From positions 1 through 46,554 of the forward strand of contig JAGFIW010000288.1 in assembly GCA_024103195.1 (NCBI GenBank): a DNA stretch of 46,554 nt. The letters run 5' to 3'. The stretch is from Saprospiraceae bacterium (GTDB lineage: Bacteria; Bacteroidota; Bacteroidia; Chitinophagales; Saprospiraceae). The notes under the pieces are model-generated. The model was not told where the DNA came from and ran no database searches. It saw only the letters and a list, made by a program, of their open reading frames with translations. The translations under genes and the position numbers were made by a program. Shown here piece by piece: positions 40,945 to 46,554 of this stretch; position 1 is the first letter of the stretch; every line of letters begins with the position of its first letter.

Positions 40945-43566
40945 ATGGCTTATTGTCGTTCCATTTTTCTGATCGGGATGGTCGCGTCCTTCGGGTGGCT
41001 GACGCGTGTTAATGCCCAATGGATGGAGGATTTTTCCGAAGGGGACCTGTCCTCCGGACCTACCGTATGGACAGGAGATCTGGCCCATTTCGAGATCAAC
41101 CCGGCCCAACAATTGCAGCTCAAGGCACCTGCCGCCGGCACATCCAGGATCTCTACCTGGCAGTACATTCCCGACAGCGCGCGATGGGATTTTTTTGTCC
41201 ACCTCGATTTTTCACCCTCCAATGCCAATCTGGTGGGCATAGCCCTGATGTCCGATCAGGAGGAGTTGCTGACCGGCAATGGCTATTATCTGGAAGCCGG
41301 CGAAACCGGATCTTCCGATGCCTTTCATTTCTATCGCCTGGACGGCGGACAGCGCACCCTGCTCGCCAGCGGAACGGCCGGATCCATAGGAGGCAATGCA
41401 CCTGTGGTCAGGGCGCGGATGGAGAGGAGGAATCCCGGACACTGGACGTTCCTTGCCGATTACACCGGTGGATGGGATTTCAAGGAAGAATTCACGGTGC
41501 TGGATACGGTCTGGCCCACCGGGTCAGAACATTGGTTCGGCATGGGGTGTACGTATACCGCCACGCGTACCGACAAATATTTTTTTGACGACCTGGCCAT
41601 ATCCCCGCTGTTGCCGGATACCTCAGCCCCCATGCTGATCGAGGTGCAGATCGTGGACGACCAGGAGTTGCAATTGCGATTCAATGAACCTCTGCGGGAA
41701 GAGGGAGTTTCGGAACCGGAACACTACGATTTGCAACCCGGGCCGGGCCAGCCTTCCCTGGTGGAATGGCAACCTGCTGTACCGGAGGAAGTGCGCCTGG
41801 TTTGGACTTCGGCCATGCAAAACTTCGCCAGCTATACCCTTAAGGTCAGCGGCCTGGCGGATACGGCGGGCAATGTCATGGATACATTGACGCATGCTTT
41901 TACCTTCCTCCAACCCCGGATACCTGTCCCCGGCCAATTGCTCATCAACGAAATCATGGCCGATCCCAACCCGCCGGTCGCCCTTCCGGATGCCGAATAT
42001 GTCGAGCTTCTGAACACCGGAGACCAACTGCTCGACCTCACCGGATTGCAGATCTCTACATCATCGGCCTCAGCCACCCTGCCGGCTGCCTGGCTTTATC
42101 CCGACTCATTTGTCATTCTTGTCCGGCCCGAATTTACCGGCCTGTTCGCTCCATATGGAACGACCCTGGGCGTGCCTTCCCTGCCCCAATTGCCCAATGA
42201 GGGAACGAGGCTTTTGTTGGAGACTTCCACTGGGCAGATCCTGCATGAGGTCACCTACCGGTCGGACTGGCATCCAACTACGATCAAACGTGAGGGCGGT
42301 TGGTCGTTGGAGCTCACCTCTCCCGCGTTGCCGTGTGCCCTGACCGGCAACTGGCAGAGTGCTGAGGCACCGGTCGGCGGCACTCCTGGCCGGATCAATA
42401 GTACCTATTACCCCGCCTCGGACTCCACCGGTCCCGTTCTGCTCAGGGTATGGCCGGTAACGGCTTCCCGCTTGCTGCTGACCTTTGACGAACGGCTTTC
42501 GACCCTCCCGGATAAAGGATGGATCACGCTGGATCCGGCGCGCACCATACTTTCGGTCCAGTTGGAGGGATCCGGCCATGCCTTAACCCTGGACCTGGAC
42601 CAACCCCTCGAACCCGGTATCATCTACCGGGTTTCACCCGCAGGGCTGCTGACCGACTGTTTGGGAAATGCTGCGCCGGAAGGACAAAGCGTTCGGGTGG
42701 CGCTGCCGGAGCTTCCGGCGCCGGGAGATCTGCTGATCAATGAGATCCTGTTCAACCCTCCCACCGGGGGTAGCGATTTTGTAGAGCTGTACAATGCGTC
42801 TGAAAAGGTAATGTCCCTGGAGGCGTTGTTGTTGGGCAACATAGTGCCCGGAAATGAAGAAATCCGTCCGGTCGCCCTGCAGGCATTGTGTTTTCCGGGA
42901 GACCATGTGGTGTTGACGGGCGATACCGCTTTTATCCGGCAATACTGGCCGGAGGCAGAACCGTCACTGCTTTTTCCGGCATCCCTCCCGGCCTGGCTCA
43001 ACGACAGTGGCAATGTAACACTCTTCCTGGCACAAGGGCCGGATCTCGAGGTCCTGGATGCCATGGATTATCACGAGGACATGCATTACGAGTTGCTAAG
43101 GGATGAAAAAGGCGTGAGCCTGGAGCGGCTGAGTCCTTCCATTCCGGGTGCGGATCGGTCCAACTGGCATTCGGCTGCGGAGGAAACCGGATTTGCCACG
43201 CCCACCCGACGGAATTCCCAGACGATCGAACCGGCAGAAGGTGAACCTTCCCCGTTTGCATTGGTAGATGTCCGGTTGTCCCCGGATGGCGACGGGTGGC
43301 AGGATCAGCTGGTGGTGCAGTATCGATTTGCCAAGGCGGGCATGGCGCTCAATGCCAGGGTGTTCGACCGGGCTGGCCGGCATGTGCGCACGTTGGCCGA
43401 CACGCGCCTTCTGGGAAGGGAGGGCGTGATCACCTGGTCTGGAGATACAGATGGGGGTATGGCGGCTCCTCCCGGCGCGTATGTGTTGTGGTTGGAGACG
43501 TATTCCCTGTCGGGCAAGCGGAGGCAATACAAATACCCGGTACTCCTGGTATTGCCATTGGACTGA
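40945..43566 (+). CDS. Secreted lamin-tail-domain protein
   Basis: 873 residues from MAYCRSIFLIGMVASFGWL, a signal peptide ending near RVNAQ. An N-terminal beta-rich region of unknown type is followed by an Ig-like region (about 230-325) with LQLRFNEPLREEGVSEPEHY. Two lamin-tail domains begin near 329 (LLINEIMADPNPP...AEYVELLNTG) and 595 (LLINEILFNPPTGGSDFVEL). The last ~100 residues (from about 772) resemble the FlgD-like domain: LSPDGDGWQDQLVV and FDRAGRHVRTL. This layout is typical of large extracellular Bacteroidota proteins of unknown function. A classic type IX sorting signal is not evident. Confidence 0.88.
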   Translation: MAYCRSIFLIGMVASFGWLTRVNAQWMEDFSEGDLSSGPTVWTGDLAHFEINPAQQLQLKAPAAGTSRISTWQYIPDSARWDFFVHLDFSPSNANLVGIALMSDQEELLTGNGYYLEAGETGSSDAFHFYRLDGGQRTLLASGTAGSIGGNAPVVRARMERRNPGHWTFLADYTGGWDFKEEFTVLDTVWPTGSEHWFGMGCTYTATRTDKYFFDDLAISPLLPDTSAPMLIEVQIVDDQELQLRFNEPLREEGVSEPEHYDLQPGPGQPSLVEWQPAVPEEVRLVWTSAMQNFASYTLKVSGLADTAGNVMDTLTHAFTFLQPRIPVPGQLLINEIMADPNPPVALPDAEYVELLNTGDQLLDLTGLQISTSSASATLPAAWLYPDSFVILVRPEFTGLFAPYGTTLGVPSLPQLPNEGTRLLLETSTGQILHEVTYRSDWHPTTIKREGGWSLELTSPALPCALTGNWQSAEAPVGGTPGRINSTYYPASDSTGPVLLRVWPVTASRLLLTFDERLSTLPDKGWITLDPARTILSVQLEGSGHALTLDLDQPLEPGIIYRVSPAGLLTDCLGNAAPEGQSVRVALPELPAPGDLLINEILFNPPTGGSDFVELYNASEKVMSLEALLLGNIVPGNEEIRPVALQALCFPGDHVVLTGDTAFIRQYWPEAEPSLLFPASLPAWLNDSGNVTLFLAQGPDLEVLDAMDYHEDMHYELLRDEKGVSLERLSPSIPGADRSNWHSAAEETGFATPTRRNSQTIEPAEGEPSPFALVDVRLSPDGDGWQDQLVVQYRFAKAGMALNARVFDRAGRHVRTLADTRLLGREGVITWSGDTDGGMAAPPGAYVLWLETYSLSGKRRQYKYPVLLVLPLD

Positions 43567-43569
43567 AGG

Positions 43570-44946
43570 TCAGGTTTTGCGGTCTGTCCACAAGGAACCT
43601 GCCACCATGCCCAGGATACTGGCTCCCAGTCCAAAGAGCAATGGGGGCCAGTCCGTTTCAACCCCCTCACACAGCAACCAGACCGCCATACCGCCGACAA
43701 GGGCAGCCATGGCCCCTGTTGCATTCGCTTTCTTCCAGTAAAATCCGGCCGTCAGGGGTATGAAGAGGGATACGAGACTCAGGGCCGAAGACTGGGCCAC
43801 CAATTCATAGATATTGGCCTTCCAAAGGGCCATGATGGCAGAGATCACAGCCACACCGATGACGCTGAGCCGTATGAGACGCAATACCCGTGCATCTGTA
43901 GGGTCCTTGAGGCGGGGTCGCAGGATGTTTTCCCCGAAGACGGTGGCCGGTGCCAGCATGGCGCCGCTGGTGGTACTGAGAATGGCAGAGAGGAGGGCTC
44001 CGAAAAACAGGACCTGGGCAGGCAGGTTGCCGTGATGCATAACCAGGGCCGGGAGAAAGTTTTGCCCGTCTCCACTGCTGACGAGTTCCGGATACCGGTA
44101 CCGACCCAGCAAGACGATGACCAGGGGCAGCAAGCCAATCGTCAGGTACAGGATTCCTCCCAGCCAGGAGGCCTGTACGGCTCCTTTTTCGGTACGGGCC
44201 GACATGACCCGCTGAAATATGTCTTGTTGGGGAATGGATCCGAGGCCGATGGTTATCCAGGCAGCCACCCAATGGGCATATCCGGATACTGAAGGCTCGG
44301 GCCACATCCGGAAAAAGCCGGACGGCAAACCGCTCACCACCGGCCGAAGGTCACCGGTGTCCCTGACCATAATGATCAGCAGGAAAAGGAGCCCACCGAT
44401 GATCAGGATGGTCTGGATAAAATCCGTGACGGAAACGGCCCACATCCCTCCCCGCACCGTATAGAGCATGACGACCAGGGAACACAAAAGGATCCCCGCG
44501 AGAAAGGGAATGCCGGCAATGGTTTGGAGGATGATGGCCATGGCGACCAATTGCGCGGCAATCCAGCCGAAATAGGATGGCACCATGAACAAGGCGGACA
44601 CAAACTCCACTTTCGGACCGAATCGATGGCGGTAATAATCGTTGAATGTCAGTATGTTGAGTCGATACAGCTTGCGGGCAAATAAAGCCCCGGTCAGCAT
44701 CAGGCACAAGGCGGCCCCGAAGGGATCTTCAATGACAGCGAGGAGACCACCGTCGAGAAACTCCGAGGAAGCGCCCAGAATGGTCTCAGAGCCAAACCAG
44801 GTGGCAAACAAAGCGCTGGCAGCCACCAACATGGGCATCTTCCTTCCGGCCACCACAAAATCGCGCGTGTTGTGCACGCGACGGGCGGCCCACAAGCCGA
44901 TAAGGAGCGTAATGGCGAGGTAGAGAAACAGGGAAAACAGAAGCAT
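43570..44946 (-). CDS. Sodium:solute symporter family protein
   Basis: 458 residues with about 12-13 membrane spans. SSS-family motifs include the N-terminal RRVHNTRDFVVAGRKMPM, then FATWFGSETILGASSEFL, and the sodium-site segment FGALLSAILSTTSGAMLAPA. The FSSF/SLC5-like family moves sugars, amino acids, choline or vitamins with sodium; the substrate cannot be assigned. It ends three bases from the convergent lamin-tail gene. Upstream on its own strand is the divergent Omp28-like gene. Confidence 0.92.
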   Translation of the reverse strand: MLLFSLFLYLAITLLIGLWAARRVHNTRDFVVAGRKMPMLVAASALFATWFGSETILGASSEFLDGGLLAVIEDPFGAALCLMLTGALFARKLYRLNILTFNDYYRHRFGPKVEFVSALFMVPSYFGWIAAQLVAMAIILQTIAGIPFLAGILLCSLVVMLYTVRGGMWAVSVTDFIQTILIIGGLLFLLIIMVRDTGDLRPVVSGLPSGFFRMWPEPSVSGYAHWVAAWITIGLGSIPQQDIFQRVMSARTEKGAVQASWLGGILYLTIGLLPLVIVLLGRYRYPELVSSGDGQNFLPALVMHHGNLPAQVLFFGALLSAILSTTSGAMLAPATVFGENILRPRLKDPTDARVLRLIRLSVIGVAVISAIMALWKANIYELVAQSSALSLVSLFIPLTAGFYWKKANATGAMAALVGGMAVWLLCEGVETDWPPLLFGLGASILGMVAGSLWTDRKT

Positions 44947-45039
44947 CCCGGCAGGTTGGCGGCGAAATATAGAAGATACCGTGAAACCGGGTGTACATGT
45001 AAATACGGGCGAAAGGATGAGTTGAAGGCAAAAGTTGTG

Positions 45040-45047
45040 TATTTTTG
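45040..45047 (+). promoter_or_regulatory. -7 box TATTTTTG for the Omp28-like gene
   Basis: TAnnTTTG match ending 24 bases before the ATG at 45072. Confidence 0.5.
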
Positions 45048-45071
45048 GTACGAAAACGAAATCCTGTAGCT

Positions 45072-46554
45072 ATGAAAAAACTTGTACCCTTGTTCTTTGC
45101 CCTGCTTCTATTACCGGGAGCCATGTCCTTTGCCCAGTCCTTTCAAGATGATTTTGAGGGCTACCCCGCGGATGCCTATGTCGGTCTGACATCTCCGGAT
45201 TGGCGAACCTGGTCGGCAGCGGGAGAAGGGACCACCGAAGATGCCCGCGTATCGCAGGAGCAGGCCTTCAGCGGCCTGCAGTCCATGAAACTGTTCAGCA
45301 CGTCCACGAGTGGAGGTCCCATGGACATCGTTTTGCCGTTTGGCGAAGCCTACACGGACGGCACCCTTACCTACGGGATGAAAATGTTTGTGGTAGGCGG
45401 TACCGGCGCCTATTTCAACTTCCAGGCCAACCAAACCATCGGTCAGGTGTGGGCTGCGGATTTTTACTTCCGCCAGACCGGAACCCTCGATATGACCACC
45501 GGCTCCACCAACCAGGGGTCGGCAAGTTTTCCACACGACGAATGGTTTGATGTAAAGGCTGTCCTCGACCTGACCAACAACGACTGGCAAATCTTCATCA
45601 ACGAGGAGAAGGTGGCCGGATTTTCCAATGTCAACAACCGGGTAGCCGCCATCAATCTCTTTCCGGTCAATCCTTCGGGCATTTCTACGTTTTACGTGGA
45701 TGACGTCTATTTCAATTACGAACCCTTCATCCAGCCCGACCTGGATGTCTCGTTGTTTGCACTGACCACCAAAACCAAGAATATCGCAGGCAACAGCCAG
45801 GCATTCAGGGTGACGTTGCGCAACCTCGGTTTGGAGACGATCGAATCGGCTTTGGTGACCTGGACAGACGGAACGGATGCCTACACGGACACTCTGGAAT
45901 CCCTGGGCCTGCTGAGCGGTCAGGATTATATATTCACCCACAGTGCATCCCTGGTCACCAAGGAGGGGACCTCGAGCTATTCAGTGACGATCCATCAGAT
46001 CAATGGGGGGGATGACCAGAATCCCAATAATGATACCCGAAACATCTCGGTGACCGGCGTAGTGCCGGCCCCTCACAAGCGGGTGATTGCCGAGGAAGGT
46101 ACGGGTACCTGGTGTGGATGGTGTCCGCGGGGAACGATCCTGATGGATTTCCTCAAACACGATTACGGAGATTATTTCGTACCGGTGGCTGTGCACAACA
46201 ACGACCCGATGGCCGTGACCAACTACAACGCCGGCGTGACGAGTTTTCCCGGATTCACGGGCTTTCCCGGCGTTATCATGGAGCGCATCCAGGTGATCGA
46301 TCCCCTGGGACTGGAGGACGGATTGTACAACCATATCGGTATTGCACCCGGTGCCACCCTGCTGAACGGGGCGGAATATGATGCCGTCAACGGACAACTC
46401 CGCATTTCGGTGACGGCCGAGACGCTTCTGGAATTGTTGGGCAACTGGCGGATCAATGTCATCCTGACCGAGGATGGCGTGACCGGATCCGGATCCGGTT
46501 ACAACCAGGCCAATTATTATTCAGGTGGTGCCCAGGGGCCCATGGGAGGTTATG
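45072..46554 (+). CDS. Secreted Omp28-like protein with CxxC, partial (3' end off window)
   Basis: Hand-translated from an ATG with signal peptide MKKLVPLFFALLLLPGAMSF, then AQSFQDDFEG. The first ~220 residues form a concanavalin-like beta region (FINEEKVAGFSNV...FYVDDVYFNY). A CARDB-like Ig region follows (about 225-330, VSLFALTTKTKNIAGNSQAF). Next comes a thioredoxin-like module with EEGTGTWCGWCPRGTILMDF: the C348-x-x-C351 pair and neighbouring sequence match Omp28-related Bacteroidota outer-membrane proteins. 494 codons are visible and the frame remains open at the window edge, so a C-terminal type IX sorting domain could lie beyond. A disulfide-linked or redox role is inferred only. Confidence 0.87.
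   Translation, partial: MKKLVPLFFALLLLPGAMSFAQSFQDDFEGYPADAYVGLTSPDWRTWSAAGEGTTEDARVSQEQAFSGLQSMKLFSTSTSGGPMDIVLPFGEAYTDGTLTYGMKMFVVGGTGAYFNFQANQTIGQVWAADFYFRQTGTLDMTTGSTNQGSASFPHDEWFDVKAVLDLTNNDWQIFINEEKVAGFSNVNNRVAAINLFPVNPSGISTFYVDDVYFNYEPFIQPDLDVSLFALTTKTKNIAGNSQAFRVTLRNLGLETIESALVTWTDGTDAYTDTLESLGLLSGQDYIFTHSASLVTKEGTSSYSVTIHQINGGDDQNPNNDTRNISVTGVVPAPHKRVIAEEGTGTWCGWCPRGTILMDFLKHDYGDYFVPVAVHNNDPMAVTNYNAGVTSFPGFTGFPGVIMERIQVIDPLGLEDGLYNHIGIAPGATLLNGAEYDAVNGQLRISVTAETLLELLGNWRINVILTEDGVTGSGSGYNQANYYSGGAQGPMGGY

Noticed and set aside
40945..43566. Type IX sorting domain on the lamin-tail protein
   Set aside because: The C terminus resembles a FlgD-like Ig domain rather than the known CTD families; not claimed without a profile search.
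1..46554. CRISPR array, insertion sequence, prophage or restriction/defence genes
   Set aside because: No tandem spaced repeats, transposase, integrase, phage or defence-type genes were found; almost every stretch is accounted for by housekeeping, transport or envelope genes.

Overview
The window looks like chromosomal DNA of a Bacteroidota bacterium, probably Saprospiria-like, though the order is a guess. Many genes are preceded by the Bacteroidota -7 promoter box TAnnTTTG and few have a strong Shine-Dalgarno. Lineage markers include a DUF4271 plus uroporphyrinogen-III synthase pair, a TPR/PD40/CRD/OmpA protein with PorE-like domain order, lamin-tail and Omp28-like secreted proteins, and a DUF2807 protein. 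GC content is moderately high and genes are densely packed. I see no rRNA, tRNA, CRISPR array, insertion sequence or prophage.

Layout. 1-2.3 kb: a leftward metal-efflux unit (His-rich small membrane protein, then a truncated CzcA/CusA pump). 2.5-8 kb: SulP anion transporter, 23S rRNA methyltransferase RlmD, Rieske oxygenase, NadC and a DoxX-like protein. 8.1-10.9 kb: ABC ATPase, permease, GntR regulator and a DUF2807 protein as one rightward cassette. 10.9-13.6 kb: sugar nucleotidyltransferase, SDR plus SnoaL-like pair, and a small membrane protein. 13.7-19.7 kb: mutL, two tandem rhomboid proteases, a membrane-anchored EEP hydrolase and cysS. 19.9-25.7 kb: LolD/MacB-type ABC pair, PorE-like OmpA protein, alpha/beta hydrolase, MazG-like protein and dtd.

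25.65-26.17 kb is an AT-rich gene-free stretch with three exact DnaA boxes and several near matches, flanked by outward-facing genes (dtd leftward, ctaA rightward). About 2.2 kb further on, at 28.18 and 28.36 kb, lie two near-consensus parS sites in another gene-free spacer. Together with a likely change in GC skew sign, this makes the middle of the window a strong candidate for the chromosomal replication origin (oriC) and its partition centre, without dnaA or parAB beside it. This is the most notable part of the window.

26.2-46.5 kb: heme A synthase, alpha/beta hydrolase, homoserine kinase, a 53-residue membrane protein, a family-4 glycosyltransferase, NadB (apparent TTG start), glucosaminidase, HemD and DUF4271 protein, a histidine kinase/OmpR-type regulator pair, SET protein and EamA transporter (TTG start), a long coiled-coil protein, aspartate-semialdehyde dehydrogenase, a lamin-tail secreted protein, a sodium:solute symporter, and a truncated Omp28-like secreted protein running off the right edge.

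How the genes work together: NadB and NadC are two steps of de novo NAD synthesis but sit 23 kb apart; Asd and ThrB belong to the aspartate/threonine pathway, also separated; CtaA and HemD serve heme synthesis. Most of the window is housekeeping. A recurring pattern is a -7 box ending exactly four bases before the ATG (five genes), which predicts leaderless mRNAs. Seven convergent gene pairs end within 17 bases of each other or overlap, with no hairpin/T-tract terminator visible.
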